DNA of 64,000 nucleotides from Muribaculaceae bacterium. GTDB taxonomy: Bacteria > Bacteroidota > Bacteroidia > Bacteroidales > Muribaculaceae. The notes below the pieces were generated by a model that saw only the letters and a program-made list of their open reading frames with translations, had not been told where the DNA came from and did not search any database. Both the position numbers and the translations under genes were made by a program. Shown here one piece after another: positions 52,406-62,833 of this stretch. The stretch's first letter is position 1, and the number at the start of each line of letters is the position of its first letter. The DNA is taken from contig JAGAUV010000067.1 in assembly GCA_017620635.1 (NCBI GenBank), forward strand, positions 1 to 64,000, read 5' to 3'.

Positions 52406-54360
52406 CAGTCGGCCTTACTCATTTGTTTGTTTGCCTCTTTCTTAAGCTTTTCGAATACTTTTTTGTTTACCTTTACCGGGTACTTCTTGTGCAGTTCCTT
52501 GATCCATTCAGCCTCGAGCTGTGCCTGATAGTCGGTAACAGCTACACCGCGTACATCCGAGGCCTCCTCGGGCTGGGCGAGGACACGGCCTTTCCATGCT
52601 CCGTAGCTTGCCCATTTTGTCTGTCGGTCGGCAGCCGGTTTGCTGCCGTTGAAGCCGAGGTAATCGGTAATCGGGTTCTCTCCCTGTGCGGCTATCACGC
52701 GCTCTACCTTTATATTACGTCCGAATTTCTTGCGCAATTCCTGAGTGAATACGGTGGGGTCGGACGGGTCGAGAGTGTCGGCAAGCCGCATGGCCTCGGT
52801 GAGAACTGAGTCGCTTGAGGCGAAGAACACGTAGCTCTTGAATTTAGGTTTCTCCCAGCGGTATTTGTCTTTGTTGGCTTCAAAGAAAGCTTTAAGTCCT
52901 TCGGCATCTTTGTTTGCCTTGTCCCATACCTTGCGGTTGGATATCTCGTAAAGAAGTATGCCGTCGCGGTATTCGTTGACGAGGTTGCGGTATTCGGGGA
53001 CGGTATTCTCGAGCTGTTTACGGGCGTAGTCGAGCACGGCGGCGCGAAGTGCGTTGTCGGCAGCCTCGCGGATGTTAGCCACGGCGGCTTCGGTGTCGGT
53101 GCCGATCTCCATGGGCAGATATGCCATTGCGTCCTGCGCGCTTACATTTCCGCCTTTGAATGTGGCTACCGGTCCTTTCAGAAGCACGATATTCGCTATT
53201 GTGGCAGAGTCGACGATTCCACCCTTGTCGCTGATCATGCGGCCTATTGCGGCGATAGTTTTCTCGTTGATGCCGGCTTTGTAGTCGGACATAAGCTGAT
53301 CTATCTTGGCGTTTGTGGCCATGTTTGCCCTGTCGTCCTGCGCCATACGTTCGATGATGGCCTTGCGGAGCTTATCGTCGAGCTCGGGCACGCCGAAGTG
53401 CTCGTTGGTCTTGACGATGTGGTAGCCGTAAGCGGTGGCAAATGGTTTGGATATCGCGTTGGCCGGGGTGGCGAAGGCAGCGCTGTCAAATTCGGCCACC
53501 ATCATGCCGTGACCGAAACGGCCGAGGGCGCCGCCACGTGATGCTGAACCGGGATCCTGCGATACTTTCTCGGCCAGACGGGCGAAGTCGGCTCCGTTCA
53601 TGAGAGCCTTGTATACCGAGTCGATGCGCACTTTTGCGGCTTCCTGTCCGGCCTTGTCGAGACCACGGGTCATGATAAGTATGTGACTTGCGTCGACCTC
53701 GCCTTTCGAGGGCTCTTTGCTGTCGACACGTATTAGGTGGTAGCCAACACCTGAGTCGGTAACCTTTGAAATCTCGCCTACAGGAGTGTCGTAGGCTGCC
53801 TTTTCAAAAGACCAGGGGAATCTGTCGGGTACGACGAAGCCCATTTTACCGCCTCTTGCCTTGGAACCGCGGTCGACGGAGTACTCTTTTGCCGCGTTCT
53901 CAAACGAGATTGCTCCGGCTATGATGGCGTTGCGGATGGAATCGAGCTTGGCGATGTTCTTTTCCTCGTGAGGAAGCATGATGTGGCTTACCGACACGTC
54001 GTCTTTGCGGTGTGAATATGCTTCGTTGACCAAGGCATCCTCGGTAGCTTTGTCGACAAGGTAGGGCGCTGCGAGCTCGTCGCGGAATTTGATAAATTCG
54101 CTTTCGAAAGCCGGAGTCTTGTCGATGCCTGCGTGTTCGGCATCGGCAACTTTGAGTTTATAGTTCTCGAACATCAGCAGGTACTCGTCGAGCGACTGCG
54201 GATTGAGCTGCTGAGTGTTGTTTTTATTGTAGAGATACTCAAATTCGCCGACAGTGACAGGCTGTCCGTCTACTGTCATGAGTACAGTGTTTGGCTTGAC
54301 CCGAGCGACCGAGGGAAGGGCGATCACAAGTGCTGCAGCGGCGATAATATGGCTTTTCAT
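52405..54360 (-). CDS. periplasmic peptidyl-prolyl isomerase (SurA/PpiD-like, two parvulin domains)
   Basis: A 651-residue protein. A signal peptide (MKSHIIAAAALVIALPSVA) is followed by an N-terminal chaperone domain, a first parvulin domain (about 120-210: VSHIMLPHEEKNIAKL, ARGGKMGFVV) and a second (about 222-315: ASHILIMTRG, SRGGALGRFGHGMMV). A long helical C-terminal part covers about 330-651. It guides folding of outer-membrane proteins. It lies between guaB and the lipoprotein, a gene order I associate with Bacteroidales. Confidence 0.88.
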   Translation of the reverse strand: MKSHIIAAAALVIALPSVARVKPNTVLMTVDGQPVTVGEFEYLYNKNNTQQLNPQSLDEYLLMFENYKLKVADAEHAGIDKTPAFESEFIKFRDELAAPYLVDKATEDALVNEAYSHRKDDVSVSHIMLPHEEKNIAKLDSIRNAIIAGAISFENAAKEYSVDRGSKARGGKMGFVVPDRFPWSFEKAAYDTPVGEISKVTDSGVGYHLIRVDSKEPSKGEVDASHILIMTRGLDKAGQEAAKVRIDSVYKALMNGADFARLAEKVSQDPGSASRGGALGRFGHGMMVAEFDSAAFATPANAISKPFATAYGYHIVKTNEHFGVPELDDKLRKAIIERMAQDDRANMATNAKIDQLMSDYKAGINEKTIAAIGRMISDKGGIVDSATIANIVLLKGPVATFKGGNVSAQDAMAYLPMEIGTDTEAAVANIREAADNALRAAVLDYARKQLENTVPEYRNLVNEYRDGILLYEISNRKVWDKANKDAEGLKAFFEANKDKYRWEKPKFKSYVFFASSDSVLTEAMRLADTLDPSDPTVFTQELRKKFGRNIKVERVIAAQGENPITDYLGFNGSKPAADRQTKWASYGAWKGRVLAQPEEASDVRGVAVTDYQAQLEAEWIKELHKKYPVKVNKKVFEKLKKEANKQMSKAD

Positions 54361-54400
54361 ATCTATAATGGTCTTTGAAAGATTCTTTTTAATAAGATTA

Positions 54401-54445
54401 AATATGCAGACGCATACGTATGTTAAACGCCGGCATCTGCATATT
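54401..54445. terminator. hairpin between guaB and the PPIase gene
   Basis: AATATGCAGA (54401-54410) and TCTGCATATT (54436-54445) are a perfect inverted repeat, with CATACGTATG, a 10-bp palindrome, inside the loop. No strong T-run is seen on the minus strand. It is a weak terminator or a site controlling read-through from guaB. Confidence 0.5.
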
Positions 54446-54496
54446 ATTGTATTAATTCAGACCTTAGTGTCCGTAGCGCCCGACAGAGCGCGACAA

Positions 54497-56071
<1,575 letters not shown>

Positions 56072-56141
56072 TTAGACATTTTTTGGTTGTGGGCTTGCCA
56101 AATTTTCCGGTCCGGATAGGTGAGATATTAAAATATTTGTG

Positions 56142-56149
56142 TAATTTTG
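56142..56149 (+). promoter_or_regulatory. -7 element of psd-pssA
   Basis: TAATTTTG, 23 nt before the psd start. The -33 region is not recognisable. Confidence 0.5.
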
Positions 56150-56172
56150 CACTTACATAAACACACCAAGCC

Positions 56173-56859
56173 ATGAACATGCGCGTAAAAATCCACCACG
56201 AGGGCACCGGCCTGCTCATATCGCTCTTTGCGATACTGCTTGTCATATGCCTGCCGTTGTGGCTTTGGGTACGACCTCTTGTCTGGCCGATAATCGTCAC
56301 TGTGGTGTGCGCGGTATTCTATTTCCTCGTCGCCAATTTCTTCCGCAGCCCACGCCGCATCTTTCGCGGCGACCGCAAGGATGCGGTGGTGTCGTCGGCC
56401 GACGGTACTGTCGTGGCTCTTGAGGAAACGGTCGAGAATGAAGTGCTCGGCGGCCGGTGCATACAGCTGTCGGTGTTTATGAGTGTGCTAAATGTCCACG
56501 CCAACTGGTTCCCTGTCGACGGTAAGGTAACTTATGTCAAGCATCATAAAGGTCGTTTTATGGCAGCATATCTGCCTAAGTCGAGCACCGAGAACGAACG
56601 TTCGACAGTAGCGATCCGCACAGCCGCCGGTCAGACGGTAGTGATGCGTCAGATAGCCGGAGCGATGGCACGGCGTATTGTCACGTATGCGCAGCCCGGC
56701 GAGGAAGCGTCGATCGAAGATCACATGGGCTTTATAAAGTTCGGTTCGCGAGTCGATCTGTTCCTTCCGCTTGATACCAAAATTTATGTCAAGATAGGCG
56801 ATAAGACCATAGGCGGTATAACCGAGGTGGCACGTCTTCAACCACAACAGAATGCATAA
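56173..56859 (+). CDS. psd: phosphatidylserine decarboxylase proenzyme
   Basis: A 228-residue pyruvoyl enzyme that makes phosphatidylethanolamine. Two membrane segments at the N-terminus (about 14-58) are followed by the short (archaeal/Bacteroidetes type) catalytic domain. The self-cleavage site is Gly-Ser in KFGSRVD (Ser192, which becomes the pyruvoyl group). DGTVVALEE and NVHANWFPVDGKV are family segments. It overlaps pssA by 8 nt, so the two consecutive steps of the pathway are coupled. Confidence 0.93.
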   Translation: MNMRVKIHHEGTGLLISLFAILLVICLPLWLWVRPLVWPIIVTVVCAVFYFLVANFFRSPRRIFRGDRKDAVVSSADGTVVALEETVENEVLGGRCIQLSVFMSVLNVHANWFPVDGKVTYVKHHKGRFMAAYLPKSSTENERSTVAIRTAAGQTVVMRQIAGAMARRIVTYAQPGEEASIEDHMGFIKFGSRVDLFLPLDTKIYVKIGDKTIGGITEVARLQPQQNA

Positions 56860-57550
56860 CATCAAAAGAAATATTCCCAACGCAATCACTACCATGAACC
56901 TCATTAGCGGTTGCGTGGCTATCTATATGGCATTTAATCTCCGTACTCTCTTCGGACCGCTCGACGGTGCGTCGTGGTGTATGATAGCGATAGGCGCTGC
57001 TGCGATGTTCGATTTTCTCGATGGAGCCTCCGCACGAGCCCTGCACGCGTATTCCAACTTGGGCAAGGATCTTGATTCGCTGAGCGATCTCGTAAGTTTC
57101 GGCGTCGCTCCGGCCATGCTGATGCTCAATACCATGGCCGATGCCGGCAGCCCCCTGGCGGCATGCTTCATCACATTGATGATACCCGTGTGCGGTGCCC
57201 TGCGTCTGGCCAAGTTCAACAACGATACCGAGCAGGCTACCGTATTCCGCGGTCTGCCTATCCCGGCTAATGCTATTTTCTGGATAGGCGCCTATGGCTG
57301 GATTTCGACATATTATTATCCGGGTTTGGTGCCGGTGGCTGTCCTTGTAGTGCTTGTGTCGCTGGCTATGACCGCCAACTTCAAGATGTTCTCGCTGAAG
57401 TTCAAGAATTTCGACTTGGCAGAAAATTTCTGCCGTTATATCATAATGCTTGCCGCAGTAGTGTTTGTGGCTATGTACGGCCTCTCCGGTCTGATGTGGA
57501 CCATACTGCTGTACTTTCTGCTGTCGCTTATGCGCCGCAACCGCATGTGA
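56852..57550 (+). CDS. pssA: CDP-diacylglycerol--serine O-phosphatidyltransferase
   Basis: A 232-residue inner-membrane enzyme that makes phosphatidylserine, the substrate of Psd encoded upstream. The CDP-alcohol phosphatidyltransferase motif is DFLDGASARALHAYSNLGKD followed by LDSLSD (about 50-75). About eight membrane segments. The start codon lies within the end of psd. Confidence 0.94.
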   Translation: MHNIKRNIPNAITTMNLISGCVAIYMAFNLRTLFGPLDGASWCMIAIGAAAMFDFLDGASARALHAYSNLGKDLDSLSDLVSFGVAPAMLMLNTMADAGSPLAACFITLMIPVCGALRLAKFNNDTEQATVFRGLPIPANAIFWIGAYGWISTYYYPGLVPVAVLVVLVSLAMTANFKMFSLKFKNFDLAENFCRYIIMLAAVVFVAMYGLSGLMWTILLYFLLSLMRRNRM

Positions 57551-57599
57551 TGTCCGGTCCGGAAGGATCATGTATCTCAACCTATAACTTATAATCTGC

Positions 57600-57929
57600 A
57601 TGTTTAAGTTCCTCCTCATTATAATAATCATATTCTTCGTTCTGCCCTGGCTGTTGCGGACTACGTTCCCGTGGCTGTTCAGGTGGTTTGTCCAGAAGCA
57701 GACTCGCAAGTATATGGACAATGCCTTCGGTGGCTTCAATCAGCAGTATGACCGCGACAGGCGTCAGAACACATACGAGCGTCCTCATAAACGGAAGAAA
57801 ATAGATCCGACGGTCGGCGAATATGTAGAGTTTACCGAGATCGAAGGTCACACAGCCGGCAAGGATGTAAAGCCTAATGGTCCGGTCGAAAATCAGATCA
57901 GCGATGTAGAGTGGGAGGATCTGCCATGA
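57600..57929 (+). CDS. DUF4834 family small membrane protein
   Basis: A 109-residue protein with one N-terminal membrane segment (FKFLLIIIIIFFVLPWLL, about 2-20) and a charged cytoplasmic tail rich in Arg/Lys, then acidic residues (ISDVEWEDLP). It matches the DUF4834 pattern in Bacteroidetes. Function is unknown. Its stop overlaps the start of the next gene (ATGA). Confidence 0.8.
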   Translation: MFKFLLIIIIIFFVLPWLLRTTFPWLFRWFVQKQTRKYMDNAFGGFNQQYDRDRRQNTYERPHKRKKIDPTVGEYVEFTEIEGHTAGKDVKPNGPVENQISDVEWEDLP

Positions 57930-58585
57930 CGATGGATGACGTTTACGATTTCATCAGCCGTCTCGCCGCAAATAACGAGCGCTCATGGTTTGCGGAACAT
58001 AAGGCTGAATATGAGGCCGTGAGGGCATATTGGCTCAGCCGGGTGCAGATGATTATCGATGCCCTTGCCGTCGACGATCCGTCGCTACGCTTTGTAGAGG
58101 CTAAGGATTGTGCCTACCGTATCTATCGCGATACCCGTTTCTCGCCTGACAAGACACCTTACAAGCGTTATTTTTCTGCTCTCATATCGCCACGCGGCCG
58201 TCGGTTCGACGGAGCGAGCTATTATGTGCATTTCGGAGTGGACGAGATAGCCCTCTACGGCGGCTTGTGGAGTCCCGAACCGAAGGTTCTCAAGAAGGTA
58301 AGAAAGGCTATAATAGACAATGTAGACGAGTTCCGCGGTATCGTTGAGACTCCGGAGGTGCTTTCGCTATATCCTTTATGGTGGGGGCCGCAGCTGAAGA
58401 CAGCTCCCAAAGGCTATGACCGCAATCATCCTGATATCGATCTGCTGCGTCTTACCGAATACGGCCGCTGCCACGAACTTGACCGTTCGTTTTTCGATGA
58501 TCCTTCCTGGCCTGAGCGCGCCGCAAGAATACTGGCTGTGCTCAAGCCTATGATCGACTTCCTTAATTATTCAATCGAAGAGTAG
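57926..58585 (+). CDS. DUF2461 family protein
   Basis: A 219-residue cytoplasmic protein. The N-terminal FISRLAANNERSWFAEHKAEYEAVR and the segment DTRFSPDKTPYKRYFSALI are the DUF2461 signatures. Function is unknown. The ATG at 57926 overlaps the DUF4834 stop; a GTG at 57911 is possible but less likely. Only 14 nt separate its stop from the converging MsbA-like gene, with no terminator. Confidence 0.87.
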   Translation: MTMDDVYDFISRLAANNERSWFAEHKAEYEAVRAYWLSRVQMIIDALAVDDPSLRFVEAKDCAYRIYRDTRFSPDKTPYKRYFSALISPRGRRFDGASYYVHFGVDEIALYGGLWSPEPKVLKKVRKAIIDNVDEFRGIVETPEVLSLYPLWWGPQLKTAPKGYDRNHPDIDLLRLTEYGRCHELDRSFFDDPSWPERAARILAVLKPMIDFLNYSIEE

Positions 58586-58599
58586 TCAGTACCCTGAAA

Positions 58600-60444
58600 T
58601 CAGGCGTTGAGTTGCTGCATTTCGACGAGGCGGCGGTAGAAGCCTTTTGCCTCGGGCGAGATGAGCTGATCGTGTGTGCCTCGTTCTACGATGCGTCCCT
58701 GGTTGAGCACGCATATCATGTCGGCCCTGCGTATAGTAGACAGGCGGTGTGCGATCACAAGGGTAGTGCGGCCCTTCATCAACCTGTCGAGAGCCTGCTG
58801 GACGAGGGTTTCGCTTTCACTGTCGAGAGCCGATGTTGCCTCGTCGAGAATGAGTATCGAGGGGTTCTTGAGCACAGCTCTGGCAATGGATATGCGCTGT
58901 CGCTGTCCGCCCGACAGCCGGCAGCCTCTGTCGCCTATCTGTGTGTCGTAGCCGTTTTCTGTTGCCATTATGAACTCGTCGGCATTGGCTATGCGTGCAG
59001 CCTCGCGCACGTCGTCGAGCGTGGCGTGTTCGACGCCGAAAGCTATGTTGTTGAATATCGTGTCGTTGAACAATATCGCTTCCTGATTGACGTTGCCCAT
59101 CAGCGATCGCAGATCGGCCACGCGCAGATCGCGGATGTCGATGCCGCCGACAGATATGCGGCCTTCCGATGGATCGTAGAAACGGGGGATAAGGTCGGCG
59201 AGTGTAGATTTGCCGGAGCCTGACTGGCCGACAAGGGCTACTGTGCTGCCTGCCTTTATGTCGAGATTTATATCCTTGAGCACGTCCACTTCTCCGTCGT
59301 AGCTGAATGTCACATCGTCGAACGATATGCTCGCAGCCTTGCCTTTAGGCAGTCTGCGCGGTTGTTTCGGGTCAGCAATGGGGTTGACGGCATTGAGGAT
59401 AACGTCGACACGCTGCATGGATGCAAGGCCTTTCTGTACCTGGTACATAGCCTTCGACAGATCCTTGGCCGGCGGTATGAGGTTATAGAATATAACCATA
59501 TAATATATGAATGCGGCAGCGTTCATCGACGAGTGGCCCGACAATATAAGGCTGCCGCCGAACCATAGGATGATGGCTACGGCAATAGTGCCGAGAAATT
59601 CGCTCATGGGATGAGCGAGGGCCTGACGCCGAGCCACGATGTTGGAAAGACGGTAGAACTCCTGGTTTTCCTCATGGAAGCGGTGTCGCAGCTTGTCTTC
59701 GGCGTTGAAAGCCTTGATTATGCGAAGGCCGCCCAGGGTCTCTTCGATAGTAGACATGAGCACACCCCACTGGGTCTGTCCCTCGAACGATTTGCGTTTA
59801 AGCCTCTTGCCTACACGCCCCATGACTATTCCGACAATGGGAAGAAGGATGAACACAAAGATAGTGAGCTGCCACGAGATGGCTATCATCATGCCGAGGC
59901 ATGCTATGATCATGACCGGGTTTTTGAATACCATGTCGAGTGATGACATGATGGAGTTTTCTATTTCGGCCACATCGCCGCTCATACGGGCCATTATATC
60001 GCCTTTGCGCTCTACGGTAAAGAAGCCTATGGGCAGGGCGGTTATCTTGTCGTAGACATAATTGCGGATATCACGCACGACTCCCGACCGCATGGGTATG
60101 ATGAAGTAGGAGCTGAGGAACGAGGCGCCTGTCTTCAACGCAGTCATGATCACGAGTGCGACAGCGAGGAGGGCGAGTGTGCTGATGGTGCCCCATTCCT
60201 CTACGGCGAGTTGCACGTAATAGTAGAAGTTGTTGACGATCACTTCTTTGAATGACGCATCGCCTATGTGCATACATGTGTATGTGGCCTCGTTGATTTT
60301 GAAAAGCATCTCGAGGATGGGTACGACGAGGGCAAACGAAAAGAGCGTGAGTATGGCCGTGAGGATATTGAATATTATATTGAGCGCCAGATATTTCTTG
60401 TATGGCGGTACAAAACGGCGCAGTATGGCGATGAAATCTTTCAT
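58600..60444 (-). CDS. ABC transporter, fused membrane and ATPase domains (MsbA-like)
   Basis: A 614-residue half-transporter. A membrane domain with six segments (about 20-325) is followed by the ATPase: Walker A GQSGSGKST (about 393-401), signature LSGGQRQRI, Walker B ILILDEATSALD, and switch His in IAHRLSTI. It is of the MsbA/lipid A or drug exporter group and works as a dimer. The lipid A flippase role is plausible in a genome with lpxH but not proven. Its start overlaps the RNA methyltransferase gene by 4 nt. Confidence 0.87.
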   Translation of the reverse strand: MKDFIAILRRFVPPYKKYLALNIIFNILTAILTLFSFALVVPILEMLFKINEATYTCMHIGDASFKEVIVNNFYYYVQLAVEEWGTISTLALLAVALVIMTALKTGASFLSSYFIIPMRSGVVRDIRNYVYDKITALPIGFFTVERKGDIMARMSGDVAEIENSIMSSLDMVFKNPVMIIACLGMMIAISWQLTIFVFILLPIVGIVMGRVGKRLKRKSFEGQTQWGVLMSTIEETLGGLRIIKAFNAEDKLRHRFHEENQEFYRLSNIVARRQALAHPMSEFLGTIAVAIILWFGGSLILSGHSSMNAAAFIYYMVIFYNLIPPAKDLSKAMYQVQKGLASMQRVDVILNAVNPIADPKQPRRLPKGKAASISFDDVTFSYDGEVDVLKDINLDIKAGSTVALVGQSGSGKSTLADLIPRFYDPSEGRISVGGIDIRDLRVADLRSLMGNVNQEAILFNDTIFNNIAFGVEHATLDDVREAARIANADEFIMATENGYDTQIGDRGCRLSGGQRQRISIARAVLKNPSILILDEATSALDSESETLVQQALDRLMKGRTTLVIAHRLSTIRRADMICVLNQGRIVERGTHDQLISPEAKGFYRRLVEMQQLNA

Positions 60445-61871
60445 GTCGATGCTGGTTTTACAATACGGAGATAAGCGTTGAGGTCGGCTTTGGACGGATC
60501 AAGCCTTAGACGCAGATTGTCGGGGTAGAGATTGTTGGCTCTGTTGCCTATGTTTTTTATAAATCCGAGCGGCCGGTTTTCATATGTGGTCAGTATGAAG
60601 CCTTTCGGCAGATCCGACGGTATATCGCTTAGGCTGTCGCCGTGAAGGTAGGCGAGGGCCGACCTGTAATCAAGGTCGAGATGAGGGAATTTGTCGAAAT
60701 CGAGAGCTTCGCTGAATGCGAGCTGCCATGACGGTACAATATCTTTGCCCTTCAATGAGCCAAACGGTATGCCGCAACTAATGAGGCGCAGATGTTCGCT
60801 GAAGTAATCGAATATGTCGGCCTGCTCCTTGTCGATAGCGTAGAACATACCGTCTTTCGATTGGCGGAGTACATAGTTATCGGGCTCGACAAGCGCCTTC
60901 TGCATGAAGGCATGCGCTGCCGGCATCTTTACGGTAGCCGCTTTCTTTACTTTTATTATATGTGTTCGTCCGTTACCCGGCTTCCGGACAGCAGCGATAA
61001 ATAAACCTTCGCCCCTGACATGGCCGGGCATAAAGCGATAGCAGTGGTACGGGGTGTCGAAGCCTCCGGCTACGTCCTTGCAGGCCGAAAGCTCTACTGA
61101 CTCGCCTCCGAGCTGTTCGATTATATACGCAAGGTTTTCTTCGTCTTCGAGGCGGTTGAATGTGCAAGTGCTGTAGATCATTATGCCGCCCGGCCGCAGG
61201 ACTTCCCAGCAATTTGAGATAATGTCGCGCTGCAGACGCGCGCATCTGTCGACGAGGCCTTCCGACCACTGGCTGACAGCTTCAGGCTCTTTGCGCATCA
61301 TGCCTTCTCCGGAGCAGGGCGCGTCGACGGCCACTATGTCGAAGATGCCGCCAAGAGTGGCGAGACGCCCGGTGTCGCCACAGGCGACGGCGCTGTTCGC
61401 CATTCCGTATTTCGCGATGTTTTCGGCTAATACCGAGGCCCTTCGCGAATCGTATTCGTTGCTCAGCAGTATCGAACCCTTAGGCAATGCTTCGGCGGCG
61501 GCGATGCTTTTGCCTCCCGGGGCGGCGCAGGCGTCGAGATAGAGCAGTGCCTTGTCGTTGAAATATTTATGTGCGATCTCGCCTACGATGGCTGTCATGG
61601 CAGCTGACGAAGCATCCTGCACGTAGTAGAGCCCTTGATGCCACGCCGGATCGAGGGCGAAGTTAGGGCGCCTGTCGAGGTATACACCGCTGCCGGACAG
61701 CCAGGGTATATTGTCGCTGAGTCCTGATATGGCGGCAGAGCGCCGGGTGTTGCAACGGACTGCAAGACTGGGTTCTGTGTTGCTCAGTGCATTGATCAGG
61801 AGCGCGGTATACTGTGCCTTGCCGTATGATTCGAGCATGTCGATGAAGCCTTTAGGTAGTGTACGGATCAT
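60441..61871 (-). CDS. RsmF/NOL1/NOP2/Sun family RNA m5C methyltransferase
   Basis: A 476-residue SAM-dependent enzyme that methylates a cytosine in rRNA or tRNA. The SAM-binding segment is DACAAPGGKSIAAAEAL, and the two catalytic Cys are in VDAPCSGEGMMRKEPE and YSTCTFNRLEDEE. The C-terminal half holds a YebU/RsmF-like extension with a PUA-type domain (about 330-470). The start at 61871 overlaps the upstream nuclease gene by 4 nt; an extension to 61970 lies inside it and was rejected. The target base is not certain. Confidence 0.85.
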   Translation of the reverse strand: MIRTLPKGFIDMLESYGKAQYTALLINALSNTEPSLAVRCNTRRSAAISGLSDNIPWLSGSGVYLDRRPNFALDPAWHQGLYYVQDASSAAMTAIVGEIAHKYFNDKALLYLDACAAPGGKSIAAAEALPKGSILLSNEYDSRRASVLAENIAKYGMANSAVACGDTGRLATLGGIFDIVAVDAPCSGEGMMRKEPEAVSQWSEGLVDRCARLQRDIISNCWEVLRPGGIMIYSTCTFNRLEDEENLAYIIEQLGGESVELSACKDVAGGFDTPYHCYRFMPGHVRGEGLFIAAVRKPGNGRTHIIKVKKAATVKMPAAHAFMQKALVEPDNYVLRQSKDGMFYAIDKEQADIFDYFSEHLRLISCGIPFGSLKGKDIVPSWQLAFSEALDFDKFPHLDLDYRSALAYLHGDSLSDIPSDLPKGFILTTYENRPLGFIKNIGNRANNLYPDNLRLRLDPSKADLNAYLRIVKPAST

Positions 61872-62629
61872 AAGCGGCTGTTTAATATGGTAATGACCTC
61901 CGATTCCAGAAAAGGAACATCGACCAGATGATAGCTTGCCATGTCGGGGTGGAACACGCCCAGATGGCATGCCTCGGCATTGATGCCGTACTCTGTGGCA
62001 AGGAGATAACGATAGAAACTTAACTGCAGGGCATAGTGATGGTAGACAGTGTCCGGTATATGCCCTATGGGGTCGAACGCATGTTTGCCATAGCTGTTAT
62101 GCAGTGGGCGGCTGAACATGTCGCACACTTTGGTCGACCGTTTCCAGTCGAAGATCTCATATTTGTCGCCGTCGAAGGCAAGAAAGTCGAGAGTGCCGGC
62201 TATGCGGTAGCGGCGGCTGAAGATCGTCCATTCGCTGCGGAATGGCTTTAGCTCGTGGTCGGCGGCAAATGCGAGGAAATGGCGGTATCCGCGGTCGTTC
62301 AACGCCTCTGTGTCGGGCCTGTAGCCAAGATAATAATCTTCGATGCGTTTGTGGAGTAGTGTGCCGAGATCGCGAGCTTCACTGCCTTTTTTCTGCCATA
62401 TGGCCTTGATCTTTTCGGCCGGACAGTTCGGGGTTGCCTTGCGTGCGGCCCAGTAGTCGGCGTCGAATTGTTCGAACATTCCGCTTACGACCTGAGTGAC
62501 GGAATCGCAGACGACCTCGCTGTCGACAATATACTTGTGTCCTTCAGGCTCGAATACGACACGTGCATCGCGCTCGTGGGAGTTGAGGGCGTTGTAGTCG
62601 TCGGTAAGATTCAAGCGGAGCTGTGGCAT
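61868..62629 (-). CDS. PD-(D/E)XK nuclease superfamily protein
   Basis: A 253-residue protein with RecB/Cas4-like nuclease motifs: GTLLHKRIEDYY (His and Glu), then GTLDFLAFDGDKYEIFDWKRST, where Asp, Asp and Lys form the PD-(D/E)XK core. It lacks a helicase domain and a Fe-S Cys cluster. The chosen start (62629) excludes a frame continuing through the tRNA-Gln gene. It is the first gene of a coupled operon with the methyltransferase and MsbA-like transporter. Repair or RNA/DNA processing is possible; the actual substrate is unknown. Confidence 0.75.
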   Translation of the reverse strand: MPQLRLNLTDDYNALNSHERDARVVFEPEGHKYIVDSEVVCDSVTQVVSGMFEQFDADYWAARKATPNCPAEKIKAIWQKKGSEARDLGTLLHKRIEDYYLGYRPDTEALNDRGYRHFLAFAADHELKPFRSEWTIFSRRYRIAGTLDFLAFDGDKYEIFDWKRSTKVCDMFSRPLHNSYGKHAFDPIGHIPDTVYHHYALQLSFYRYLLATEYGINAEACHLGVFHPDMASYHLVDVPFLESEVITILNSRL

Positions 62630-62644
62630 TGATGGTCTATTGAC

Positions 62645-62678
62645 AAAAAATTCCAAGCCTCGACTTCGGGACTTGGAA
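62645..62678 (-). terminator. tRNA-Gln terminator
   Basis: TTCCAAG pairs with CTTGGAA (62651-62657 with 62672-62678), followed on the minus strand by TTTTTTG, 8 nt after the tRNA end. Confidence 0.85.
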
Positions 62679-62685
62679 TAGAATG

Positions 62686-62756
62686 TAGTCTTACCTGGAT
62701 TCGAACCAAGACAGACAGTACCAAAAACTGTAGTGCTACCATTACACCATAAGACT
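62686..62756 (-). tRNA. tRNA-Gln (anticodon TTG)
   Basis: A 71-nt cloverleaf on the minus strand: acceptor AGTCTTA/TAAGACT, anticodon stem ACAGT/ACTGT with loop TTTTGGT (anticodon TTG), T-loop GGTTCGAATCC. CCA is not encoded. It has a full promoter (62793-62824) and its own terminator. Confidence 0.93.
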
Positions 62757-62792
62757 ATCCTTATGCCCAACCCAGTGAGGGCTAAAGCGCTG

Positions 62793-62824
62793 CAAAGTTA
62801 CAAATCTTTTGCGATATGTGCAAA
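62793..62824 (-). promoter_or_regulatory. sigma-ABfr promoter of tRNA-Gln
   Basis: Minus strand: TTTG (62821-62824), 20-nt spacer, TAACTTTG (62793-62800). It lies 9 nt after the acyltransferase stop codon. Confidence 0.85.
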
Positions 62825-62833
62825 TAATTTTTT

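Noticed and set aside
62630..62770. Extended N-terminus of the PD-(D/E)XK protein
   Set aside because: This part is the tRNA-Gln gene and its terminator read as protein.
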